Under the pieces are notes generated by a model. That model made no database searches. It was given only the letters and a program-made list of their open reading frames with translations, and had not been told where the DNA came from. A stretch of DNA of 64,000 nt, taken from the NCBI GenBank assembly GCA_043228905.1, contig JBHGNT010000008.1, positions 21,886,001 to 21,950,000 of the forward strand. The letters are read 5' to 3'. A program made the translations under genes and the position numbers. Positions 1-12,669 of the stretch are shown piece by piece. How positions within the stretch are numbered: the first letter of the stretch is position 1; each line of letters begins with the position of its first letter. This DNA comes from Azolla caroliniana (taxonomy: Eukaryota > Polypodiophyta).

Positions 1-825
1 GAAACGTCTGACTCACAAATTCTGATAACGATATATATATATACTGCTGACTTAAATTTGGCAACTTACAACTGAAAGTATTACATATAAGGTCGCCATT
101 AAAGCTGTGTATTGAAAACAAAAAGCAGGTCTGCTGCCATTCCGCGTCTCCCTCAAAGAAGACGACCTAATCCGCAACGGAACACTTCAAATAGAAAATC
201 ACTGGCTCCCAAACCTGCTAAATATTAACTTTCCATTACACCTGTGTGTAGAGCAGACACGTACCGTTTCTGAATACATGCTGTTAAGGAAGGCTCTGTG
301 AATAAGCATTCCATTCGCTACAACTGATTTCTCTTCTACTTTTTTCCTTTTGAGCTCAAGAATTAGATGATAATTTTTAACCTTTACTTCCCTGCGCCTC
401 GGCGAACAAATTACTGAGCTCTATGAGCAGAGATGTGTGCCAAGGTTTTCAATGCTAGGGAATGAGACAAATTAGTGATCGGATCATAGGAGACAACTTG
501 GCATATTCCTACTAAGCTTTTCCATAGGGAAGATAGCGACAAATTAAATGAGGAGAAGAAAGCACTGAGTGCAGAAACCTACCGGGGCTAGCATTTGGCG
601 TTATCCGGGCTCCTTTCAGTAGAATCAGAATTTATTGTCGAGAGAGGAGATGCACTTGGGCTATATAATTTCATATAAAACAATCGAATTTACTGAGGTA
701 ACTTAGCGGTAGACATGGAGATGAACTGAAATTGGAGTGCAAAAAAGCCATTCTTTGGTTCATAGAATCATATGGATTTTTTTTACCAACAGGCATGATT
801 ATAGATAGACCTTACGCCATAGCCG
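1..825. other. No gene recognised
   Basis: Both strands were read for open exons with splice sites and for RNA genes. Nothing convincing was found. It could be intron or untranslated DNA of a gene running off the left edge from the promoter-like island at about 1.5 kb. Confidence 0.4.
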
Positions 826-1257
826 CTAGTGTTGGTCTGCGAAACGAGGTGTAGTACTGTAGCTTGACGATAGGGTGGAAAGGTGAGCTGAACTATTATT
901 CAATATTGAGCTTCGCAGTGGATGAAAAAGGGAGGATAATTCGACGTCTGATGATCTGAGAATGGCTACGATAACGAGGGAGGAGAGAGAGAGGAGACTG
1001 ATTGTCCATTTATAAAAAGAAAGGACTGATGGCTCTGCAGAGCGCAACAGGAGACGTGTGGAAGTGATGGGATCGAAATCAGAAGAAGCAGCAAAAAAAT
1101 AAAAACAAAGGGGAGGAGCGGAAAGAAAAAAGAAGCTAGAAAATCGAAGCGCCACAGAAACGCCAGCTATGGCGATGGTGATCTGCAGGCTATACACGGA
1201 GTTCTGCGAAGAGAGAGACAGAGAGATTGAGAGAGAGAGAGAACTTGAGCTAGAGCT

Positions 1258-1506
1258 ATGGCTATGGCGTGTGTCGGAGTGAAAGCACAGTCTGTTGCCC
1301 TGTCTCCTGCATTCTCGAAAAAAGACGAGAGAAACTTCCTGTTCGGGAAGACGATGACGTGGATGCTTCCATTGCCGTCAGATCATTGCGCCGGCAACCA
1401 ACGGTTCAGAAGCCCCCCTCCTTCTTTCTGCTCACAATCGGTCCGTACCCTCCCCGCATCCCGCCCATCGCGCTCCGCCCGTCCGATTCCCGAAATCCGA
1501 CGGTAG
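1258..1506 (+). other. Possible first exon, unproven
   Basis: A GA-rich leader (about 1209-1245) precedes ATG-GCT-ATG-GCG at 1258, a context typical of plant first exons. The 82-codon frame begins MAMACVGVKAQSVALSPAF and is Ser/Ala-rich like a transit peptide. However, its second half becomes low complexity, it runs into DNA that looks like promoter, and no downstream exon was found up to 7.7 kb. A 123-codon Ser-rich frame also exists on the minus strand at 826-1197. Neither resembles a known family, so I record the position only. Confidence 0.18.
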
Positions 1507-1760
1507 CCGTCCCAGCCACGTGGCCCAATTCTGAAAGACCGCTCCACATCTCCATCGACGGCCCAGATTCGTTCTCGGGCCCACGTGATCGGACGGTTCG
1601 CAAGAGACATGACGGTACGCACGCCACGAGATGGAGGGCTGTGGAATCACGAGATGGGGGGCATCCATCCGATCGGACGGCTGAGATTGGATCGCGGGGG
1701 CTGAAGAATTCGTCGGGGTGCAGACAGAAAAAAGGAACGGTGGAGATGAGGCGCCAGCGC
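1480..1760. promoter_or_regulatory. GC-rich promoter-like island
   Basis: This stretch is clearly GC-richer than its surroundings. It carries three GGCCCA elements (near 1523, 1560 and 1578), a CACGTG G-box overlapping the third, and several copies of a TCCGACGG/ATCGGACGG motif (near 1497, 1588 and 1674). GGCCCA (site II) and G-box elements are common in plant housekeeping promoters. The same CCGACGGCT motif recurs upstream of SIG2 near 39188. The direction of transcription is unclear; leftward is possible. Confidence 0.4.
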
Positions 1761-2149
1761 CGCCGCGTGGACGGCTGCGATGCATTGACAGCCGCCTGGG
1801 CCTGGGGGCTTTGGAAATGAAGAAGAAGAAGAAGAGGCGAGTGGGGCTGTCTGTCTGTCTGTCTGTGTTATGTGTTTTTTTTTTTGTTCGTGGGAATTTG
1901 GGCGGGAGATGTTTCCGTGTTGGGCGGCCAGTTGGAAGGAGTGCACCTGCCTTTGTCCGGACAAAGACACGAGAGCCAATGTGGAACACTGGTCAATTGA
2001 GTGAGTGGTTTCTAAGGGGTGGGGGCCAAAACCAGACAAACCTAAGGTTTTGTCACGTGAATCCCTTCCTTTGCTTATTCACACACACACACACACTAGC
2101 TCTTGTTTTGGATAGCCCCCCATTGCTGAGTTTAGCATCTTCCTGCTAA

Positions 2150-5100
2150 AACAAGCAATGGGGCCAATCCAAAAGAAATTGCACTAAACCTTTAGTAAAT
2201 TTAGAAATGCACTAAACCTTTTGCAAGTCACCTATATAGTTAATAACTATTGCAAATTAACAAACCACCTACGGCTCAAGCACATGTGAAGGTGGAAAAC
2301 CGAAATATATTCCCCAAGATATGAAACCCCCTAAGGATTGTATAAATCATCAACATCTAATCTTGTTTTGTAAAACGAAGCATGAAGAGATAGATATGTA
2401 TTCATAGAATCTTGAGGTCCTTACATGGAAAGTCCTAAAAGGCGAGGCGTGATGAAGACCAAAATCACTCACTCATTGGTGGCAAAAAGAGATCCACTAG
2501 TGGTGCATCTCAACAATGAATTGTAGCTTGCTCTTGATTGCACTACAAATTTCCACGATTAAATGTCGATCAGGTCCCCCTAACACAAAAGCAACCCAGT
2601 TTTACACTACATGTCATGGGGGACATGTTGGTGAATTGCTCACATTGTGTTAAAATGTAGAATGCTATACTTCTATGGAAATGCAAATTTAGTGGTTTCC
2701 AATATCTAGTTTGGATGCTTTAGGTGCAACATACTTGTCCAACAACGCAATTCTTTAAGGGGTACACAAAACAAAGAACTCCATTCCTCGTATTTACAAA
2801 CTTAAAATTTCTAGAAGTTTCCATGTTCCTTGCGAGGAAGCTCGATATTAATCATGAAACCTCGAACGCGCTATAAAATGTCATTTAATCAAAATTAGTT
2901 CATCGCACTCATTCCTATTGTGTTCTCTTCAAAGAATTACAAGAGGAGCCTCTCCATAATGATTGTCTCAACCTAGTTTTCGTAATGAGCTTTGTAATTA
3001 TAGTGTAAGTAGTGGAAACTATGAGAGTGTTACTATTTTCTTTCCTACGGTGAGCATTTCCCAATGAGCTCGATTTGTATTACATTTACTACTTAATGTA
3101 ATTCGAGTACATGTGAGGGATGAAATTTTGCTTTGTAATGATTTCAAGCAATTGAAAAAATCATAATGGATGCACCATTAAGTTTTTCTCTCTATGAAGA
3201 TGAAGAAAACGAGGAGTCTTCTTCTGACAATTGCCCTTTTTTCGTGTGGAATGCCACTTCTAAATACATTGTGCCTCCCTTGTGCAAACATTGAATCATG
3301 TCACGTAAATGCTTAGACCAAACTAAGCACGCATTCCCTACATGCTACTACAAACAATATCCTCGAACTTGCATCTCAACAACGGATACTAACACTTCAT
3401 ACAATGCCATTGTTTTTCTCTATTCTTCCTTTGATGATAAAAAATATTAAAGTGTGCATGGGTAGGACTCGCACATTACAGGCCGTTGCCTCCCATGTAT
3501 TCAATATATCATCATCTCTTGAGTTTGAGGACATGTGCCATCTGAACAATCCCTAATAAAACAGGAGATAAGTACAATATTTGTGAGCAAACTCTGTTTT
3601 ATGTAATTGCATATTCAAGTTCAATAATTCAGCAAGACGGTGCAACAAAATAGAGGAAATTGTAGACACAACATATATGCTATTATGTAGGGGTTAGAGT
3701 ACAACCTTTGTATTAAATGATGGAAACAAACTTATGGAATGCCCAAATAGTGAAATTTTGAAACAAGCTTGCTTATTCACTTTAGTTTTACTCTCCCTAG
3801 TTATTATGCCAATGTAAAATTGCTACACTTGCAAGGCAAAAAAGAGCAACATTTGGTTCAAATTGTCACATTGGCCCACTATAGATGTACATATATATCA
3901 TTAAGATCATCATCTTAGTCACAATATATCAAATGCACTCTTTGCATATATTTATGTTTTATGGTTGTTGTCTACATATCTCAACATATTTTTTGGTTCT
4001 TGATTATTGTGCAATGTCTTGGTTGCAATCAATTACACTATCACTTCTACCTTTTTAGGGTTGGTACCTCCAATGTTAAGGGGTTAGGGTTGATGACGAT
4101 GATGAAGCTGTAATGGCGGAATAGGGTTGTGATGGCGATATTGATAAGCATTGCGAGGTGGGGATGTAGGTTTAGGTTTAGGGTTGATGATAATGGTGAT
4201 AACGATAGGAATTGGGTTAGCGATGATGATGCTAGTGGGGTGAACAATGTGATGGTGAGATTTATAAGCATTGCGGGGTGGGGGTGGTGCCTACAATCGC
4301 TTCACCCTCCTCGCAAGGGGGTTTAACATGAGAGAGGGAGAGAGAAGAGAAAAAGGTGTCAAAGAGAGAGAGAACTTATTCATTGTTTCATTCATTCCCC
4401 ATAAGGGGGTTAAATAGTTACAAGAGCCCCCTTGGCCATTCAAATTTCACACTAATCACTCACTCATACCTCTTATTATCTGTCCACTCACACTCATAAT
4501 CGTATACATACACATACATACAACAACATTAAGTCTCTTCGCCCTCACTCATCACACTCAACTCTCCATACATCTTGTGTGGTAACATCCAATACTAGAG
4601 ATTACAATATAAAGAGGATAAAATGAGCTTATGTTCTCCTTAGTGAATAAACATGGATACGAAGATGGTTTAAAGCATCAAATCCTTATATCACTGAATT
4701 AAGATCGCCATTTAGACACAAGCTTACAAAGTAAAAGAACTATAATTTTAATGCCCACAATTTGTTAATCTCAAAAATCAAATGAACACGTTGATGTTGC
4801 ACCAAGGGCGCCTTACTTCTTTGTTCTTCATTCTAATTTTTAAAAAATGAGGCCGATAGTTAGATAATAACATATCATACATTGTAGGTCCCACATGTGA
4901 AAAGCACCTACTCGAGTAATTCATGTTGATTAATTACCTATGCATTTTTGAGCCCCGTTTGAAGTTCCTTCAAAGGAAAACCAACCACAATTTACACGTG
5001 AAAATAATTACATTAAATGTATGTAATGTGTATTTAACAAATAGATAAGCCACAATCAAACATGATTAATAATGTAGATAATAGAAATAGCTCATCTAGT

Positions 5101-7470
5101 TATTTATTTTTTTCCCATAAAAATTATCCTCCATTAGTATTAAGATTAAAATAGCCAAAGGCAAGATACAAAATAATCCAACATTACAATGAATAATGTG
5201 TAGCCAATCTTTCTAGATAAAGATAAAGGCAAGATACAAGATAATATCAGTGAAGCTCATCTAGTTATCTGCTCATGTTGAAAGTTGAAACAATATAATT
5301 TGTAGAGGGAATTAACTTTAATGCACTATTGATATCCACTAGATTAAAAACATGTGATTCAAGTTAACAATATGCTCATTCTAATTAATCATCTCCTCTA
5401 TTTGGTATCACGTGAACTTACTTATAATAACACAACAATGAACACTTATGATATGAGGAATTATATCACTGAGAAAGGTAATCTTTTGTTTCAACACACA
5501 ATTGTTTATTGGACATTCCCATGAGATAAATAAGTTATTCACATGACATCATGTGTTTTAACAATGGAAATTCTGAATAATCCATAAAATAAGACACATC
5601 CATTTTTTGTCAATCATGTGGGAGTGAGGGTCACATGTTTATCCAATTGATGCAAATAGAGCTTAGTCATTAGTTTTGCAAGCTTTGAAGTGGGTGTGCC
5701 AAATGTTTCACCCTACAAATCTTCCAATTTGGAAGGCGAGACATTGGTCACTGAGTTTATGGATTTGCCTAACTCTTTAAGGAATGTCCAAAAAGTTCGT
5801 ATAACTCAATATTGAACAAGGGTGGCAATGACCAATGTCATCGAGGGGAAGAACATATCATTACTATACTTGTTTGAACCTTGTGGTAGTGATGTAGTGA
5901 TATGCATGCCCTACATGGACTTTCAACATTGGGTACCATACTGGGATGAGACATGCTAAGCTTCTTATTTGAATTGCATGACCCACGACATGAACATTGC
6001 CTCTTGATTAGAACCCAATAATCTTGCAAAAACAGTTTCCTTACTCATAGTAGGAGCATTGAGTATTGGTCAAGGCTCAATGAGCCACGTACATTTAAAA
6101 CGCAAGCAAAGAAATTCATTCCCAAATAAAGCAAAGAGACCACATCAAACATAGTGGGAGATAATATTACTATAACTTTCCAACAACTAGTTTCCACTTG
6201 AAATTGTGTTAGCGTGGTGTGAGAGGTGTGATTTCTTGAATATGTGAGTATTGTAAGATCCATACATGTGGATTAGGTGTTGGCTAGCACACAAGCACAT
6301 GTAAGGGAAGTATAAGTATGCTTGCTAGAAAGAATGACATATGCATACACACACACACACATTAACATCATATATTGATTCTCTAGGTAAAGCAATATGT
6401 GTAGAGCCAAAACATGTCCATTTCAAAGTTGTAGGGAAGGCATCATATTATGTTTCCAAATATATTGGGCCATGGAAGCGTAAAGATATATTCAACGACA
6501 ACAATGTGAGGACCACAGTGACATGGATCATGGATGTACAAATATCACCGCATTTGTAAGCATTCATTCCCATAGCAAGCGTATAAATGTCAATGCTACC
6601 TTTGAGTTGGGTACCCACATACATTGGATATAGGATATGTATTGGATGGTTGGGAGATGAAAATGTTTCACATCCCTCAACTAGTACCACATGGGCATTG
6701 TGGTCCACATATTGATGATGCGGGCCATTATAAAAAGGATATGGGATAATGAAGAGCTACTAGGATGAAGGGAATGATTGTCTTTTTTAATTGTGAACTA
6801 AAAATAAAGAGAACGGAGGAGGTACGAGTTGATGACCATTATCGACAAGAGTAACAAGAGTTCGAGTTCATTATGAACTGTAATAAATGCAAGAGATAAA
6901 ATCGAAACAGAAAAACAATGATATCTTATCTCCGACCCTTCTAATCAAGTATGGTTCAAGATATGGTGCAGTTTGTCCCGCTTCCTAGAAATCTACGCAA
7001 AAGTTCCGGATCATGCGAGGCCAACTAGGCCCATACTTTGCGATCATCAGATTCACACGACCTACAAATACAATCACGTTTGTGGCATAGAACGAAGATA
7101 AGATATCTGTAGCGTAGTCGTACGATGTCTCGGTCGGACATTCTAGGCGATACGGGGTGGGTCCCTTCATCGAACCATGGCACATCCCTCGCCCATGATT
7201 GGTAGTTTCTAGATCCAGGCATTTCTAGGGCTTGCACAGGCAACACGGGACAAGGGTCCTTTAATTGTAAGGTGGCATCACGTGCCCGCCCCTCACATGT
7301 GCATTGCCAGTTTCACGAGCCCCGACGTGTATGTGGGACCGACCTAGTTTTGCAATATGAATCGGGCAATATCCGATCCTATCTCGGTGTTAGTTGTGAC
7401 CAAATCAAAGAGGCGCCCGGGAGCGCACGAGATCAACATCATATCGCGGGGCAATGAATGGTCTTTTTGG
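2150..7470. other. Gene-free intergenic DNA
   Basis: AT-rich sequence with frequent stops in all frames and no recognised exon. It holds short AC runs (2080-2097 and 6344-6361), a degenerate dimer at 4078-4290, and a GA-rich then CT-rich stretch near 4328-4560 that could be an old LTR remnant. No element termini could be defined. Confidence 0.5.
4078..4290 (+). repeat. Degenerate tandem dimer
   Basis: Two related units of roughly 100 bp share TTAGGGTTGATGA followed by GAT-rich sequence and the block ATAAGCATTGCGRGGTGGGG (near 4141 and 4264). The open frames on both strands here come from the repeat and do not look like protein. Confidence 0.5.
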
Positions 7471-7476
7471 GCCAGG

Positions 7477-7532
7477 TCCGTTTCACACTTGATGCACCGG
7501 AATATGAGATGTCCGGACAAGTGTGAAACCGG
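7477..7532. promoter_or_regulatory. Inverted repeat upstream of alpha-galactosidase
   Basis: Left arm CCGTTTCACACTTG (about 7478-7491) and right arm CAAGTGTGAAACCGG (about 7518-7532) are reverse complements except for one missing G, separated by about 26 bp. It lies about 250-300 bp before the alpha-galactosidase ATG, so it could be a promoter element or a small relic hairpin. No function is shown. Confidence 0.4.
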
Positions 7533-7777
7533 ACAATCGCCTTCCTCTTTTCCTCTTCCCAATTCTCTCATGTTCATGATGATTCTCAGGTGTTAACACC
7601 ATACCAATGAACAGCTGGAGCGTAGACCAATCCGTCTCAGTTTATCCCCTCTCTATTCGATTTTATTAATCTCATCCTTAACCTTCCTTAATCATTCTTT
7701 AATTACATTGAAGTCAGTGGCTTAATCGCATCACTCATCTCACTATTCATCTGTAAGCTAATAACAGCTCAACAATA

Positions 7778-10700
7778 ATGAGTCCAATTCCTCCCAATTT
7801 GTCGCTATCTATTGCGATTTTGTTGATTTTATGGCTTTTCTCCGCCGATTCAGTTCATGGGATTTCGTCAATACATCGTAATTTAATTGAAAATGGGCTC
7901 GGAAGGACGCCTCCCATGGGGTAAGATTACCCTCTCAATTGCGTTAAAATTGATGTCTTATGGCTCAATTTGTATTGATATATACTCTTCTTACGGTTGA
8001 TTTCCATCCATAAAACCATGAATATTGTCTCATTTAACTGAGAAGATGAAAAGCTTAAGCTCTGGTGATTAGCGTGATGGTTATGGCACCTATTCTCTGC
8101 AATTGGCACCAAGCAAGGTTAAAGCAAATTATTCTAAGCTGATCAACGCTAATTGGGGTTGATAGTTCAGCCTAGTTACCCTAGGTTTGATTACGGCTAT
8201 GTATTATAGGTTAATTAAGGTAGATAATTAAGTCTGGTTATTTTAATGGATTGAGGTTAATTAAAGTCGAATATTAAGCTTAATGATCCTGGTTAACGTT
8301 AATTAAGGTTGGATCTTAAGGCTGAATTTCCTAGGTCGATAAAGGTTCATGATCAAGACTCATTATCCTAGGTTGATTAAGGTTATCAAGATTGATTATT
8401 AGGCCAATTAAGTTTGATAATTACGGATCATTATCTCGGGCTGATTAAGGTTAAATAAGGTTGGTGATTAAGACCAATTGTCTCAGTTTGATCAAGGTTA
8501 ATTATAGCTGATGATTGAAGCAATTTGTCCTGGATTGACTAAGGTCAATTAAGATTGATGATCGAGACTAATTATTGTAGGCTGATTAAGGTCGATGATC
8601 AATGCCAAATATTGTAGGCTGTTTAAGGTTAATTAAAGCTGATGATTGATGCTAACTATCATAGGTTCATTAAGCCTAATTACCCTATGTTCATTAAGGT
8701 TAAGTGAGCTTGAGAAAAGTTGGTTAAGGTTGATTAGTGATAACTAAGATTGATAAAGGTTAAGTAAACCTGTTTAAGGTTAATTATAGTTGATGATTGA
8801 TGCTAACTTTCATGGGTTGATTAAGTCTAATTACCGAAGGTTGATCAAGGTTAAGCGAGCTTGAGAAAAGTTGGTTAAGGTTGATCATGGTTAACTGAGC
8901 TTGAGAAAAGTTGGTTAAGGTTGATTAATGATAATTAAGATTGATAAAGGTTAGTAAGCCTGTTTAAGGTTAATTATAGTTTATGATTGATGCTAACTAT
9001 CATAGGTTGATTGCCCTAGTTGATCAAAGTCAAGTGAGCTAGAGAAAAGTTGGTTAAGCTTGATCAAGGTTAAGTGAGGTAGAGAGAGGTTGGTTAAGCT
9101 TGATTAAATTTAAGTGAGCTTGAGAAAAGTTGATGGAAGTTGATGAATGATAATTGAGCTTCATTAAGGTTAATTAAGGTTAAGTAAGGTTGATTTCCAG
9201 GTGGAATAGCTGGAATCATTATGGTTGCAAAATCAATGAAAGCATCGTTAGAAGCACAGGTATGGTAATTGCACATCATACATAATTGTGAATTAGTCAG
9301 TCCACTTAATGCCCATGAATGTTGTATTGATTATATGCATTCTATTATTCTTTGCTTAATGTTAACCATGAATTAAGTACGGTGGTTTAAGAAGATTTAA
9401 TCATGGGTTCATATGTCTTTCACTAACATTGACATCAATGAGACTTGGAATGTGTTCGATCATCTCTTGCAGTGGATGCAATGGTGTCGAGTGGCTTGGC
9501 TTCGTTGGGCTACACTTACATTAACATTGGTAAGAGTTTCTAATTATCACCAAATCCTTTCATCGATTCATAAACACTTATGATTGCCACACTCATCTCT
9601 CATCTCTATTCCCGATCCTCGCTAAAGGTTGTCAATTATATAATCCTCCCCCGATAGATTATATTTGTTTGCTTTAATTAGCTTTTGTATAGATTTCGAG
9701 TGACAATGGGAGGGGCAAAATGATGGGAGGCATTCATTAGTTTTAATTTGGCTACCCTTAATAACACCAAGAGGTCAAATGCATCCATGCTAGAGTAAGG
9801 TATGCAAAGATGATGTTACGACCATTTGTCATAAAACATGGCTATCATATCATATAGTCGGAATGCCACTTAAAATACACAGTATATTGGCGTGGCCAAG
9901 ATGTATCGATGGGTGTGAGGTGTGAATGTATGAGGTGATAGAAAAGTCCATAAACATTGTTGATATGTGTGGAGGCAATTTAAGCCATGACGATTCATCA
10001 TGGTAGACCATGCATATTGCATGGTAGGATGGACATTTGGGCAATCCTCCTAGGCTTATTGGTATGTTGTGTAAGTAGAGTAGACCTCTTGGGTTCAAAA
10101 GCTTTGATGTTTTTTTGTCCTCCCCACTCACATATTGAAAACAAATACAATGATCCTTGGACTTGATGACATGAATCGATAAAACATCAAATATGTCAGA
10201 AATGGATGGCTATGATGTCCTATACTTTTGATTCCCAATTGTAATGGCCTTAAAATGATACATATTTGGAGACTTGGATCTTGGGTTCATCCCTATCTCT
10301 TGATAGGATTAGGGTAGAATCATACCCCAATCCGAGGCTTGAAAATCGATTATTGCATCATTCAAACATAACCCTTGTTCTTGTAAGACCTATGTATTGG
10401 GAGTTATGATAACACATTTGGCATCAACATAGACCCCACACAACAAAAGTTTGAAGCCCGCCATTTTTCCATTGAGTCGATTAGAATTTAGTATTTTAAG
10501 AACGATTTCATTTATAGGTTGGAGTTTATTGGTGCTGTATAAATGTATTTACAAACTCGATGTTAGTATCTCAATTGAGGTTGTTGGTTCGTCGAGTAAT
10601 GTGTTTCTTACTTCAAGTTTTAACTCGGAAATTATGTTGATTTTAGATGATTGTTGGGCTGAGATGGAGCGAGATGAACATGTAAGCTCTTTCTTGAACC

Positions 10701-12601
10701 CATTATCTCAATATGTGATGGATTATAGTAACGCTTAACATTAGACAAAGATATTTACTACTTATTTCCGCGTAATTTCATCATGTTATGTATGGCAAAC
10801 GTAGGGCTTGTGAAACCACAAAACTTAGTACATTTCGAGGTGAAATTAAAAAATCTCGGCATACTGATCGATTGTTTTCAAAGACCGCAATTCATGTGAG
10901 CTTTGCCTTAAACTCTCGACAAGCTATGATGTTAGACATGCCTTTGTGTGAGCTATAATCTTTTCTTTAAAGGAACAAGTACACATTTGTGTTATCGAGA
11001 ACCAACAAGACATTACGTGCATTGCACAATGTGTGACATTATTAGTCCATCTCTTTATAAAAACCACAACGAACAATCAAGTTCTTCATAATAATAATAA
11101 ATGGTAGCGAAATTTTCATCCTCAAACATATAGGCTCGTCGCTTCACGTTAACTTTCCTAACAAGGTTTCTCAAAATGCTTGATTGCCTATTTTGGGAGG
11201 CAAACGATGGTCCACCCACTACATATATGTATTAAAGGAGAGGATACATGTAATATATTTGTTTATGCATAATTTCTATTGCGTATATATTCTTCTTTCA
11301 AGTTTCACTTTTGTTGCTTTACAAAAAATGAAGGTTTCAAGTGATCATTTGAACTGAAATATCTATTTCAAGAATGATAACGATGCTACTTTAAGGCTTC
11401 TAGATGGCTTGATAATGAGATTTGCCCTAGGTAGACATTGCAAGTTTTATTTGTTGGCAATCACTCTCATCAATTATGAGCAACTATTTTTCTTAAAGAA
11501 ACGAATGAAACCCATCTTTGTTACTTGCAAGTATCAAAGATGAAATAGACACCAAAACAATAAGGTAAACTTTTTCAATGATGTTGTCATCAAACAAAAT
11601 TCATATTCCATATAGGGGGAGAGTATCCGATCAAACTTGAGTTCTACTCAAATTGTTCACTTTTTTACATCATCACTGTAATAATAAATTACTAGGATGA
11701 AGACTTACAGTATCTTGTTTCACGTTCCATACGGTGATCCTATGAAAGAATACATTGAATTTGAATTGGTTTTTCACATGGGGCTGATAATCTGAGCATT
11801 AAGTTGGCAATAAATATGACCTTTTGAGTGACGTGAACCCACTTGTCGTTGACCCATTATAAATGCATTGAATCCCCTTGCTCTCTATTTAAGGGAATTT
11901 TCTCAAGTCGTCAAACGTCGCATGTTTTTTGTCTCACTCGACAATCATAAAGGCAAATGGAGTCATGTTAAACATTAACATTCAATATTCGTAATGTCGG
12001 GCTTAGTTTCTATACAAAGAGAAGTTAAACTTCTTACAAAATTTAAACAATTCTATATAATCCAATGGCAAATCTTAAGCTTGTTCCCGAGTCAAATGGA
12101 ATCAAATAGCCAAATTTTTGAAATATAAGAATAGGATTACAAATCTTGCATTATATTATACTAGTGGTAGTTAGCTTACAATTGTGACATTATTATTAAC
12201 CCTATGCCTTGGGTTCCAAACCAATCTTTCACACCTCTTTATTACCACATACATGTTTTCTTAATTAACTAGATGCCATCGTGATGCTAGACAACCCCTT
12301 ACTCCCTAGATAAGATGCTACATTATTAGACCTAGGCATTGGGTTCGAGACCAAACTTTCACGCCTCTCTATTACTCCATGCATATTTCTCTTAATTAAC
12401 TAGATGCCATTGTGTCGCCACACAACATTACCAAGTGAAGTACATCTTGGGCACACACACAATCTCTATCACGAGCCCTAGGTTTCGGGGCTTGAGACCA
12501 AACTTTCCCACCTCTCCATTACTCTTAATTACATAACTAGATGTCGATTTGTGTTAGACAACCTTATCAACTTAGCTACACCATGGGTGCGCGCGCACAC
12601 A

Positions 12602-12669
<68 letters not shown>

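Noticed and set aside
826-1197. 123-codon minus-strand frame with a hydrophobic start
   Set aside because: Ser/Phe/Leu-rich low-complexity content from CT-rich DNA, no family resemblance, and no second exon found. It may be leader sequence of an unseen gene.
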